Under the pieces are notes generated by a model. That model was not told where the DNA came from. It did not search any database and saw only the letters and a program-made list of their open reading frames with translations. Shown here piece by piece: positions 14,545 through 23,800 of a stretch of DNA of 64,000 nucleotides (positions are counted from its first letter, which is position 1; each line of letters starts with the position of its first letter). The DNA lies in assembly GCF_014656055.1 (NCBI RefSeq), contig NZ_BNBR01000003.1, positions 370,482-434,481 of the forward strand, written 5' to 3'. Position numbers and translations under genes: made by a program. Source of the stretch: Streptomyces griseosporeus (GTDB taxonomy: Bacteria; Actinomycetota; Actinomycetes; Streptomycetales; Streptomycetaceae).

Positions 14545-15183
14545 GTGGCGATGTTCCGACTGCAAGGCAGCAAGGTGCTCGCCGTCGACATGACCGGGGA
14601 CTCCGTGAAGGCGAAGAACGGCTCCATGGTCGCGTACGACGGGCAGATGGCCTTCAAGAAGCTGACGGGTGGCGGTGAGGGGCTCAGGGGGATGGTGACC
14701 CGGCGGCTCACCGGAGAGCAGATGACGTTGATGGAGGTGAGGGGGCAGGGGACCTGCTGGTTCGCGGACCGCGCGTCCGAGATCAACCTCGTGAACCTCC
14801 AGGGCGACAAGCTCTATGTGGAGTCGAGCAATCTGCTCGCGACCGACGGGGGGCTCAGGACGGGCACGACGTTCACGGGGCTGCGCGGCGCCTCACAGGG
14901 CAACGGGCTGTTCACGACGACGATAGAAGGACACGGCCAGGCGGCGATCATGTCGGACGGCCCGGCGGTGGTGCTGCGGGTGAGCGCGCAGTACCCGCTG
15001 ACCGTCGACCCGGGGGCGTACATCGCGCACCAGGGCAACCTGCGGCAGTCCTTCCAGTCGGGTGTGACCTTCCGCACGCTGCTCGGGGAGGGCGGCGGCG
15101 AGGCCTTCCAGATCCGGTTCGAGGGGGACGGTCTGGTGTACGTACAGCCGAGCGAGCGGAACACGATCGCGGGGGACGTCTGA
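14545..15183 (+). CDS. AIM24 family protein 1
   Basis: A 212-residue protein of the AIM24 (TRAP-like, DUF124) family: a beta-rich trimeric fold with glycine-rich turns (MVAYDGQMAFKKLTGGGEGLRGMVTRRLTGE; VDPGAYIAHQGNLRQSF). No signal peptide or membrane helix. I take the GTG at 14545 because TACCTT ends 6 bases before it, which fits a leaderless promoter; ATG 14551 is the alternative. It is the first of three consecutive AIM24 genes. Bacterial members have no firm function; the yeast namesake affects mitochondrial inner-membrane organisation. Confidence 0.88.
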   Translation: MAMFRLQGSKVLAVDMTGDSVKAKNGSMVAYDGQMAFKKLTGGGEGLRGMVTRRLTGEQMTLMEVRGQGTCWFADRASEINLVNLQGDKLYVESSNLLATDGGLRTGTTFTGLRGASQGNGLFTTTIEGHGQAAIMSDGPAVVLRVSAQYPLTVDPGAYIAHQGNLRQSFQSGVTFRTLLGEGGGEAFQIRFEGDGLVYVQPSERNTIAGDV

Positions 15184-15184
15184 C

Positions 15185-15835
15185 ATGGCCTTCCGCGAGA
15201 TCAACTCCAAGATGGTGGAGGCGACGGTCGTCCCCGGGCAGCGGCTGTTCAGCCAGCGCGGCGCGATGCTCGCCTACAAGGGCGAGGTGTCCTTCACTCC
15301 GAACATGCAGGGCGGCCAGGGCGGGCTGATGTCGATGATCGGCCGCCGGGTCGCGGGCGAGGCGACCCCGCTGATGACGGTCGAGGGCAGCGGCACGGTC
15401 CTCTTCGGGCACGGCGGCCACCACGTCCAGGTCATCCGGCTCACCGGCGACACGCTGTACGTGGAGGCGGACCGCCTGCTCGCCTTCGAGGGCACGCTGG
15501 AGCAGGGCACGATGTTCATGGGCTCGCAGGGCGGCGTGATGGGCATGGTCCGCGGCCAGGTCACCGGCCAGGGCCTGTTCACGACCACCCTCAAGGGCCA
15601 CGGCGCGGTGGCGGTCATGGCGCACGGCGGCGTCTTCGAGATCCCGATCACTCCGCAGCGCCCGGTCCACGTCGACCCGCAGGCCTACGTCGCCCACCAC
15701 GGCGACGTCCGCAACAAGCTCTCGGCCGCGCTCGGCTGGCGGGACATGGTGGGCCGCGGCTCGGGCGAGGCGTTCCAGCTGGAGCTGAGCGGCAGCGGTG
15801 CGGTGTACGTCCAGGCGTCGGAGGAGAAGCTGTGA
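15185..15835 (+). CDS. AIM24 family protein 2
   Basis: A 216-residue AIM24-family protein (start MAFREINSKMVEATVVPGQRLFSQRGAMLAYKGEV) with the same repeating beta/glycine pattern as its neighbours, including LFTTTLKGHG and VDPQAYVAHHGDV. It begins 1 base after the stop of protein 1 and its stop overlaps the start of protein 3, so the three are surely one transcript. It is the best match of the three to the family core. The three may form a mixed trimer, which is a guess. Confidence 0.9.
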   Translation: MAFREINSKMVEATVVPGQRLFSQRGAMLAYKGEVSFTPNMQGGQGGLMSMIGRRVAGEATPLMTVEGSGTVLFGHGGHHVQVIRLTGDTLYVEADRLLAFEGTLEQGTMFMGSQGGVMGMVRGQVTGQGLFTTTLKGHGAVAVMAHGGVFEIPITPQRPVHVDPQAYVAHHGDVRNKLSAALGWRDMVGRGSGEAFQLELSGSGAVYVQASEEKL

Positions 15836-16635
15836 GCACCCCCTACCCCACCCCCGGTGGCCCCACGGTCTTCGACCCCATGACGCTGCCGGCCGACGAC
15901 AACGTCAACGCGTACACCTTCTGTGTGGAACTCAAGGGGAGCCAGTGGTTCCTCCAGAAGGGGAAGATGATCGCCTACTACGGGACGATCGACTTCAACG
16001 GCATTGGACACGGCCGGCTGGACCGCCTGGTCCGCACTTCCTTCCATTCGCCTCTGCACGCGAGCGACTGGGTCGTGGCGGAGGGCTCGGGCAAGATGCT
16101 CCTCGCCGACCGGGCCTTCGATGTCAATTCGTATGACCTCGAGGACGGCAACCTGACCATTCGCTCGGGCAACCTCCTTGCTTTTCAGCCAACTCTGGCA
16201 CTGAAGCAATCAATCGTGCCGGGTTTTCTCACACTCATCGGAACCGGAAAGTTCGTGGCGGCATCTAACGGTCCGGTGGTGTTCATGGAACCGCCGATCC
16301 GGGTGGACCCGCAGGCGCTCGTCGGCTGGGCCGACTGCCCGTCGCCGTGCCATCACTACGACCACGGCTACATGACGGGCGTAATGGGCGGCCTACGTGC
16401 GATGACAGGCCTCGGCGGGGCATCGGGAGAGGAGCATCAGTTCGAGTTCGTCGGCGCCGGCACGGTGCTGCTGCAATCGTCCGAGACCCTGATGGCCGAG
16501 CAGGCCACGGGGGCGGTTCCGCAGCAGGCGGGGGTACCCGGCGCAGGAGGGGCGCACAGTACACAAGGACCGCAGTCGGGGGTACCGCGCCTTCCCGGAC
16601 AGCTGGGGGACCTCCAGCGTCGCTTCGGGCTGTGA
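15832..16635 (+). CDS. AIM24 family protein 3 with C-terminal extension
   Basis: A 267-residue AIM24-family protein whose GTG start overlaps the previous stop (GTGA). Residues 20 to about 215 are the family fold (VELKGSQWFLQKGKMIAYYG; VDPQALVGWADCPSPCHHYDH, where two Cys and two His cluster). The last 45 residues are a Gly/Pro/Gln-rich tail. Codons between about 16120 and 16275 use many A/T third positions, unlike the genes on either side. It is divergent in sequence from its two neighbours. The function is unknown. Confidence 0.87.
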   Translation: MSTPYPTPGGPTVFDPMTLPADDNVNAYTFCVELKGSQWFLQKGKMIAYYGTIDFNGIGHGRLDRLVRTSFHSPLHASDWVVAEGSGKMLLADRAFDVNSYDLEDGNLTIRSGNLLAFQPTLALKQSIVPGFLTLIGTGKFVAASNGPVVFMEPPIRVDPQALVGWADCPSPCHHYDHGYMTGVMGGLRAMTGLGGASGEEHQFEFVGAGTVLLQSSETLMAEQATGAVPQQAGVPGAGGAHSTQGPQSGVPRLPGQLGDLQRRFGL

Positions 16636-16729
16636 GCGGTAGTCTGCGGAGTGTGACGTCGAACGCGTGCGCACAGTCACACACCACCCTCAGTAGTTCG
16701 CCATTCAACTTCTTAGGTAGACTTCATTC

Positions 16730-17206
16730 ATGGAGACCGAGACGGCCACGCGCTGGCTGACCGATGCGGAGCAGTGCGCCTGGCGCACCCACCTGGAGGT
16801 CAACAGGCTGTTGACGTACCAGCTCGAAAAGGACCTGCAGCCGTTCGGCCTGACAATGAACGACTACGAGATCCTGGTGAACCTCTCCGAGTCCGAGGAC
16901 CTGCGGATGCGGATGAGCGACCTCGCCTCCGCGACCCTCCAGTCCAAGAGCCGGCTCTCGCACCAGATCACGCGTATGGAGAACGCGAACCTGGTGCGCC
17001 GCGAGAACTGCGAGTCCGACCGCCGCGGGCTGTACGCGGTGCTCACGGAGCACGGCATGGAGACGATGAAGACGGTCGCACCGCATCATGTGGCGTCCGT
17101 GCGCCGCCACTTCATCGACCTGCTCAGCCCCGAGTCCCTGGCGGAACTCGACAAGGCCCTGAAGCCCATCGCGGAACACCTCCGCGACCACCGCGGCCGC
17201 CCGTAA
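16730..17206 (+). CDS. absC: MarR family regulator, AbsC orthologue
   Basis: A 158-residue MarR protein of the same length as AbsC, the regulator of zinc-linked antibiotic production in S. coelicolor (SCO5405, from memory), and in the matching chromosomal position. The winged helix spans about 55-110 (MRMSDLASATLQSKSRLSHQITRMENANLVRRENCESDRRG). The ATG follows TAGACT by 6 bases, so the mRNA is probably leaderless. It lies directly after the AIM24 operon, with an A+T-rich 95-base promoter region. Orthology rests on family, length and context; I could not align it. Confidence 0.85.
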   Translation: METETATRWLTDAEQCAWRTHLEVNRLLTYQLEKDLQPFGLTMNDYEILVNLSESEDLRMRMSDLASATLQSKSRLSHQITRMENANLVRRENCESDRRGLYAVLTEHGMETMKTVAPHHVASVRRHFIDLLSPESLAELDKALKPIAEHLRDHRGRP

Positions 17207-17220
17207 GGCATCCCCCCTTC

Positions 17221-17250
17221 GGCGGGGAGCCTCACAAGGGCCTCCCCGCC
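17221..17250 (+). terminator. Hairpin terminator of absC
   Basis: A 9-bp perfect stem (17221-17229 with 17242-17250, GGCGGGGAG/CTCCCCGCC) lies 15 bases after the absC stop. No T-tract. Mosaic repeat copy 2 begins shortly after it. Confidence 0.75.
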
Positions 17251-17280
17251 CCCTTCCCCAGGCACCCAGCACTGCTGCTG

Positions 17281-17801
17281 GGCGGGGGTGGGAGGCGCAA
17301 CCCGGCGTTACGGGGGTGCCGCTGCGCCCACCCGTGCCGCCCCAGCGGCACGACTGCCCGCAGCTAAGCGGACTGACGGCCGCTGCCGGGTGGGCGCCGG
17401 CCCAGCGGTGCGGCTGCGCGCAGCTAAGTCGCGAGGCGGCGCCGGCTACCCGCTACCCCAGCGGGGCGGCCCTGCCGCAGCCGCGGCGGCCGGTAGACGC
17501 GTACGGCGAAAAGGGGACGTGTCGGGGGGTGTCCGCCCGCAGCGGGCGCCGGAAAGAAGCGGCACGAATTTGACCGTACGCAGCGGCGCACCGAGGACGG
17601 ATACCCCCCGGCGCGGCCCCGACCCACCCACCGGCCGCAGGCGCTACAGCAACCAACCACGGACAGGAACGGGCCGCCGCAGGCATTCAGGGGCGCGGGG
17701 AACTGCGCGAGCAACCACCCACCCACCCGCACCGGCCGCCGCAGGCACAGCGCGGGGAACTGCGCGACCAGCCCCCACCCACCCACAGCCGAAGAACCAG
17801 C
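17281..17801. repeat. Mosaic intergenic repeat, copy 2 (inverted relative to copy 1)
   Basis: A 520-base gap between the converging absC and meaB genes, almost entirely made of the blocks seen at 10974-11503 but on the other strand. The 50-bp core is at 17316-17365. A second, diverged core-like block (around 17395-17430, with the same CTTAGCTGCG motif) is extra in this copy. The GCGCAGTTCCCCGCG motif occurs twice (about 17693-17713 and 17748-17770, read on the minus strand). No gene is visible. Confidence 0.85.
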
Positions 17802-18758
17802 TCAGCCCTCCGTCAACCCCGCCACCAACTCATCCGCAGCCCGATAAGGATCCAGCTCCCCCGCCACAATCCGCTCCGCGAGCGTCGGCAGATGCCGATC
17901 CCCGTGCAGATCCCCGATCCGCTCCCGCAGCGCGGTCACCGCGATCGTCTCGACCTCCCGAGCCGCCCGCGCCAGCCGCCGCTCCGCCAGCACCCCGCGC
18001 TCCTCCATCCACGCCCGGTGCTTCTCCAGCGCCTCGACGACCTCGTCGACGCCCTCACCCCGCGCCGCCACCGTCTTCACGATCGGCGGCCGCCAGTCGC
18101 CGGCGGCCCGCGCCTCCCCCAGCCCCAGCATGTGGTTCAGCTCACGCGCCGTCGCGTCGGCCCCGTCGCGGTCGGCCTTGTTGACGACGTACACGTCGCC
18201 GATCTCCAGGATGCCCGCCTTGGCGGCCTGGATCCCGTCGCCCATCCCCGGCGCGAGCAGCACGACCGACGTGTCGGCCTGCGAGGCGATCTCCACCTCG
18301 GACTGCCCGACACCGACCGTCTCGACCAGGATCACGTCGCACCCGGCGGCGTCCAGCACCCGGATCGCCTGCGGCGCGGCCCAGGCGAGTCCGCCCAGGT
18401 GACCGCGCGTGGCCATGGAGCGGATGTAGACGCCCGGGTCGGACGCGTGCTCCGACATCCGCACCCGGTCCCCGAGCAGCGCACCGCCCGAGAACGGCGA
18501 GGACGGGTCGACGGCGAGCACCCCGACCCGCTTGCCCTGCTTGCGGTACGCGGTCACCAGCGCCGACGTGGACGTCGACTTGCCGACGCCCGGCGACCCG
18601 GTCAGCCCGACCACGTACGCGTTGCCGGTCAGCGGGGCGAGCGCCGCCATGACCTCCCGCAGCTGCGGGGACGCCCCCTCCACCAGGGAGATCAGCCGGG
18701 CCACGGCCCGCGGCCGCCCTTCCCTGGCCTGGGCCACCAGCGAGGAGACGTCCTGCAT
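17802..18758 (-). CDS. meaB: MeaB-type G-protein chaperone of B12-dependent mutase
   Basis: A 318-residue P-loop GTPase (Walker A GSPGVGKST at residues 54-62, NKAD nucleotide-specificity motif about 205-208) that guards acyl-CoA mutases against damage and helps load and reactivate adenosylcobalamin. The ATG at 18758 was chosen because GGAG lies 6-9 bases before it; a GTG 15 bases upstream is in frame but would place this site inside the coding region. It follows the thiolase gene by 56 bases on the same strand. In this window it can serve IcmA; methylmalonyl-CoA mutase is not present. Confidence 0.93.
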   Translation of the reverse strand: MQDVSSLVAQAREGRPRAVARLISLVEGASPQLREVMAALAPLTGNAYVVGLTGSPGVGKSTSTSALVTAYRKQGKRVGVLAVDPSSPFSGGALLGDRVRMSEHASDPGVYIRSMATRGHLGGLAWAAPQAIRVLDAAGCDVILVETVGVGQSEVEIASQADTSVVLLAPGMGDGIQAAKAGILEIGDVYVVNKADRDGADATARELNHMLGLGEARAAGDWRPPIVKTVAARGEGVDEVVEALEKHRAWMEERGVLAERRLARAAREVETIAVTALRERIGDLHGDRHLPTLAERIVAGELDPYRAADELVAGLTEG

Positions 18759-18814
18759 CACAGCTCCGTTCACATCAAGGTCGTACAGACGTCGTACAGC
18801 GGGAAAACGCGGCG

Positions 18815-20014
18815 TCAGGCCTTGGGTACCCGCACGATCAGCGCGTCACCCTGACCGCCGCCACCGCACAGCGCGGCCGCGCCCACGCCGCCGCCCCGCC
18901 GCTTCAGTTCCAGCGCCAGGTGCAGCACGAGCCGTGCGCCGGACATGCCGATCGGGTGGCCGAGGGCGATGGCGCCGCCGTTGACGTTCACCTTTTCCGT
19001 GGACACCCCGAGGTCCTTCATTGACTGCACGGCGACCGCCGCGAAGGCCTCGTTGATCTCGATGAGGTCGAGGTCCTCGACGCTCAGCCCCTCCTTCTTC
19101 AGGGCGTGCAGGATCGCGTTCGACGGCTGCGACTGCAAAGAGTTGTCCGGGCCGGCGACGTTGCCGTGGGCGCCGATCTCGGCGATCCAGTCCAGGCCCA
19201 GCTCCTCGGCCTTGGCCTTGCTCATCACCACGACGGCGGCGGCACCGTCGGAGATCTGGGACGAGGAACCGGCGGTGATGGTGCCGTCCTTCGAGAACGC
19301 CGGACGCAGCTTGCCGAGCGACTCCGCGGTCGTGTCGCCGCGGATGCCCTCGTCCTTGCTGAACAGGACCGGGTCGCCCTTGCGCTGCGGGATCTCCACG
19401 GGGGTGATCTCGGCCTCGAAGATGCCGTTCTTCTGCGCGGCGGCGGCCCGCTGGTGGGACAGGGCGGCGATCTCGTCCTGCTCGGCGCGGCCGATGCCGA
19501 GCCGCTGGTTGTGCTTCTCCGTGGACTCGCCCATGGCGATGTTCTCGAAGGCGTCGGTGAGGCCGTCGTAGGCCATCGCGTCGAGCATCTGCACGGCGCC
19601 GTACTTGAAGCCCTCACGGGACTTCGGCAGCAGGTGCGGGGCGTTGGTCATGGACTCCTGACCACCGGCCACGACGATGTCGAACTCGCCCGCGCGGATC
19701 AGCTGGTCCGCCAGCGCGATCGCGTCGAGGCCGGACAGACACACCTTGTTGATGGTGAGCGCCGGGACGTTCATGGGGATGCCGGCCTTGACCGCGGCCT
19801 GCCGGGCCGGGATCTGGCCCGCGCCGGCCTGGAGCACCTGGCCCATGATCACGTACTGCACCTGGTCGCCGCCGATCCCCGCACGGTCGAGGGCGGCCTT
19901 GATCGCGAAGCCGCCGAGGTCGGCTCCGGAGAAGGACTTGAGGGAGCCCAGCAGTCGTCCCATGGGCGTGCGCGCGCCCGCGACGATCACCGAACTGTTC
20001 GTTGCAGATGCCAT
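18815..20014 (-). CDS. Acetyl-CoA acetyltransferase (thiolase)
   Basis: A 399-residue biosynthetic-type thiolase, condensing two acetyl-CoA to acetoacetyl-CoA or cleaving it. All catalytic residues are present: nucleophile Cys92 in NKVCLSG, His353 in GHPIGMSGAR, and Cys383 in CGGGGQG. The ATG at 20014 begins MASATNSSVIVAGARTP with AGGGGA upstream. It is divergent from methylmalonyl-CoA epimerase and upstream of meaB. Together with the 3-hydroxybutyryl-CoA dehydrogenase at 36.6 kb it can supply the acetoacetyl-CoA to crotonyl/butyryl-CoA route feeding ethylmalonyl-CoA and isobutyryl-CoA chemistry. Confidence 0.94.
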   Translation of the reverse strand: MASATNSSVIVAGARTPMGRLLGSLKSFSGADLGGFAIKAALDRAGIGGDQVQYVIMGQVLQAGAGQIPARQAAVKAGIPMNVPALTINKVCLSGLDAIALADQLIRAGEFDIVVAGGQESMTNAPHLLPKSREGFKYGAVQMLDAMAYDGLTDAFENIAMGESTEKHNQRLGIGRAEQDEIAALSHQRAAAAQKNGIFEAEITPVEIPQRKGDPVLFSKDEGIRGDTTAESLGKLRPAFSKDGTITAGSSSQISDGAAAVVVMSKAKAEELGLDWIAEIGAHGNVAGPDNSLQSQPSNAILHALKKEGLSVEDLDLIEINEAFAAVAVQSMKDLGVSTEKVNVNGGAIALGHPIGMSGARLVLHLALELKRRGGGVGAAALCGGGGQGDALIVRVPKA

Positions 20015-20164
20015 GAGCTGCGATCCCCTTACCGGCCTGCCAGGCCGAGGAGTGAACGAGGGTTTACTTCGAATGTACTGACTGGCACTCCGTGCCGTCA
20101 CCGTGCCGTCGGTGTGATCGCTCGCACGTTGCGTAACCACCGCCGGGGCGCTGCACTGAACAGC

Positions 20165-20605
20165 ATGCTGACGCGAATCGACCACATCGGGATCGCCTGC
20201 CACGACCTCGACGCCACCGTCGAGTTCTACAAGGCCACCTACGGCTTCGAGGTGTTCCACACCGAGGTCAACGAGGAGCAGGGCGTGCGCGAGGCCATGC
20301 TCAAGATCAACGAGACCTCGGACGGCGGCGCCTCCTACCTCCAGCTGCTGGAACCCACCCGCGAGGACTCCACGGTCGCGAAGTGGCTCGCCAAGAACGG
20401 CGAGGGTGTCCACCACATCGCCTTCGGCACGGCGGACGTGGACGGCGACGCCGCGGCCATCCGCGACAAGGGCGTACGCGTGCTGTACGAGGAGCCCCGG
20501 CGCGGTTCGATGGGGTCCCGGATCACCTTCCTGCACCCCAAGGACTGCCATGGCGTCCTCACGGAACTGGTCACTTCGGCCCCTGTTGAGTCGGACGAGC
20601 ACTGA
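20165..20605 (+). CDS. mce: Methylmalonyl-CoA epimerase
   Basis: A 146-residue VOC-fold enzyme interconverting (R)- and (S)-methylmalonyl-CoA. Metal-ligand positions are visible: His7 in RIDHIGIACHD, His in EGVHHIAFG, and Glu in HGVLTELV. The length is typical. The ATG lacks a clear ribosome binding site. The gene is divergent from the thiolase across 150 bases and is followed after 242 bases by scy. It links propionyl-CoA and succinyl-CoA pathways with the mutase system. Confidence 0.94.
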   Translation: MLTRIDHIGIACHDLDATVEFYKATYGFEVFHTEVNEEQGVREAMLKINETSDGGASYLQLLEPTREDSTVAKWLAKNGEGVHHIAFGTADVDGDAAAIRDKGVRVLYEEPRRGSMGSRITFLHPKDCHGVLTELVTSAPVESDEH

Positions 20606-20847
20606 CCCTCGTACATAAGGGCCGGTAGGGTTGGGTGCGGTCGCCGCCCAACCAAGCGGCGCCAGGTCCCTGCGTCACGTTTCACCTGTGGCGGAGGGAC
20701 CGCCGGGGCCTTGGTTTCGGGGAGGGAGCGCCGGGGCGGCAGCCCAGGGTCCGCCGCCGATCTGACACCATTCCCCGGGGGCCCCGTTCGGCGGATGGAC
20801 GGTGCTCGTTCGGAGAGATGCGACCAGGGGACGGATGGGACCGCGCA

Positions 20848-23800
20848 GTGCGGGGCTACGAGAGCCAGGAGCGGGAGCCGGCGGCTGACGTCGACCACCT
20901 CACTCGGTTCGAAGCCGAGATGAAGCGGCTGAAGACCGAGCGGGAAAAGGCGATCCAGCACGCCGAGGACCTCGGCTACCAGGTCGAGGTGCTGCGCGCC
21001 AAGCTGCACGAGGCGCGGCGCACCATCATGTCCCGGCCGGCGTTCGACGGGGCGGACATCGGCTATCAGGCCGAGCAGTTGCTGCGCAATGCCCAGATGC
21101 AGGCCGACCAGCTGCGCGCGGACGCCGAGCGCGAGCTGAGCCAGGCGCGGGCGCAGACCCAGCGCATCCTCCAGGAGCACGCCGAGCAGGCGGCCCGGCT
21201 CCAGGCGGAGCTGCACCAGGAGGCGGTGACCCGCCGCCAGCAGCTGGACCAGGAGCTGGCCGAGCGCCGGGCGACCGTGGAGTCGCACGTCAACGAGAAC
21301 GTGGCGTGGGCGGAACAGCTGCGCGCCCGCACGGAGGCACAGGCCCGCCGCCTCCTTGAGGAGTCCCGCGCGGAGGCCGAGCAGGCGATGGCCGCGGCCC
21401 GTGCGGAGGCCGAGCGGGTGACCGCCGAGGCCCGCCAGCGGCTGCAGTCGGAGGCGGAGGCGGCGCGCGCGGAGGCGGAGCAGTTGCTGCGCCGGGCCCG
21501 CGCGGACGCCGAGCGGCTGCTGAACGCGGCCTCGACGCAGGCCCAGGAGGCCACCGACCACGCCGAGCAGCTGCGTACGTCGACGGTGTCGGAGTCGGAG
21601 GCGGCGCGCCGGCAGGCGCAGGAGCTGAGCCGGTCCGCCGAGCAGCGCATGGCGGAGGCCGAGGAGGCGCTGCGCAAGGCGCAGTCCGAGGCGGAGAAGC
21701 TGGTCACCGAGGCCAAGGAGGCCGCCGCCAAGACGCTGGCGGGTGCCGAGGCGGCCAACGAGACGCGGACGCGTACGGCGAAGGAGCAGGTCGCCCGGCT
21801 GGTCAGCGAGGCCACCAAGGAGGCCGAGGCGACGAAGGCGGAGGCCGAGCAGGTCATCGCCGAGGCCCGCGCCGAGGCCGAGAAGATCGTCACGGAGGCC
21901 GCGGAGAAGGCCCGTACGGTCACCGCCGAGGAGGCCGCCACCCAGCTGTCGAAGGCCGCGAAGACGGCCGAGGACGTGCTGAACAAGGCCGCCGAGGAGG
22001 CCCGGCGGACCACGAAGGCCGCCGCCGAGGAGGCCGAGCGGATCCGCTCCGAGGCGGAGACCGAGGCGGACCGGCTGCGCGCCGAGGCGCACGACATCGC
22101 CGAGCAGCTCAAGGGCGCGGCGAAGGACGACACCAAGGAGTACCGCGCCAAGACGGTCGAGCTGCAGGAAGAGGCCCGCCGGCTGCGCGGCGAGGCCGAG
22201 CAGCTGCGCTCCGACGCGGTCGCGGAGGGCGACAAGATCCGCGCCGAGGCCCGCAAGGAGGCCGTGGCGCAGATCGAGGAGGCCGCGAAGACGGCCGAGG
22301 AGCTGCTGGCGAAGGCGAAGGCCGACGCCGACGAGCTGCGGCAGAAGGCGACCGCGGACAGCGAGAAGGTCCGCACCGAAGCGATCGAGCGGGCGACGAC
22401 GCTGCGCCGGCAGGCCGAGGAGACCCTGGAGCGCACCCGGCAGGAGGCCGAGCGGCACCGCGCCGAGGCCGTGGAGCAGGCCGAGGGCGTCAAGGCGGAC
22501 GCCGAGCGGGCGGCGCGGGAGCTGCGCGAGGAGGCCGAGCGGGCCGTCACGGCCCGGCGTGCGGAGGCCGCCGAGGAGCTGACGCGGCTCCAGACGGACG
22601 CCGAGGAGCGGCTCGCCGCGGCCGAGCAGGCGCTGTCGGAGGCCCGGGAGGAGGCCGCGCGGATCCGCCGCGAGGCCGCCGAGGAGACCGAGCGGCTGCG
22701 CGCGGAGTCGGCGGAGCGGATCCGCGCGCTCCAGCAGCAGGCCGAGGAGGAGGCCGACCGGCTGCGCACCGAGGCCGCGTCGGACGCCGCCGCGTCCCGC
22801 GCGGAGGGCGAGTCGGTGGCGCTGCGGCTGCGGTCGGAGGCCGCGGCGGAGGCGGAGCGGCTGAAGTCGGAGGCGCAGGACAGCGCCGACCGGATGCGGG
22901 CAGAGGCGCAGGCCGCCGCCGAGCGGCTGGCCGCGGAGGCGTCCGAGACGCTGGCCGCCGCGCAGGAGGAGGCCGCCCGGCGCCGCCGCGAGGCGGAGGA
23001 GCTGCTGGGCTCGGCCCGGCAGGAGGCCGACCAGGAGCGCGAGCGGGCCCGCGAGCAGAGCGAGGAGCTGCTGGCGAGCGCGCGCACGCGCGTGGAGGAG
23101 GCGCAGGCCGAGGCGATCCGCCTGGTGGAGGAGGCCGACCGGCGCGCGACCGAGATGGTCTCCGCGGCGGAGCAGCACGCCCAGCAGGTGCGTGAGTCGG
23201 TGGCCGGGCTGCACGAGCAGGCGCAGGAGGAGATCGCCGGGCTGCGCTCGGCCGCCGAGGTGGCGGCGGAGCGTACCCGCCGGGAGGCGGAGGAGGAGGC
23301 GGACCGGGTCCGCGCCGACGCCTACGCCGAGCGGGAGCGGGCGAGCGAGGACGCCGGCCGGGTGCGCCGGGAGGCGCGGGAGGAGTCGGAGGCGGCCAAG
23401 GCGCTCGCCGAGCGCACGATGGCGGACGCCCTCGCGGAGGCGGAGCGGCTGCGTTCGGACGCGTCCGAGCACGCGCAGCGGCTGCGTACCGAGGCCTCGG
23501 ACACGCTGGCGCAGGCCGACCAGGACGCGGCGCGCACCCGGGCGGACGCCCGCGAGGACGCCAACCGCATCCGCTCCGACGCCGCCGCCCAGGCCGACAC
23601 CCTCATCACCGAGGCGCGCAACGAGGCCGAGCGGCTCACCAGCGAGACGATCGCCGAGACCGACCGGCTGCGCCAGGAGACGACCGCCGAGGCGGAGCGG
23701 GTGCGGACCGAGGCGCGGGAGGAGGCCGACCGGCTGCGTACGGAGGCGTCCGATCTGCGGGCGCAGGCCGACCAGGACGCCACCCGCACCCGGGCGGACG

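Noticed and set aside
17424..17786. Open frames inside the mosaic repeats (for example 17424-17786 on the minus strand and 10989-11294 on the plus strand) that look alike
   Set aside because: The similarity is real but arises from DNA-level repeats. Matching segments shift between frames, no common start or stop is kept, and all three copies sit at gene ends.
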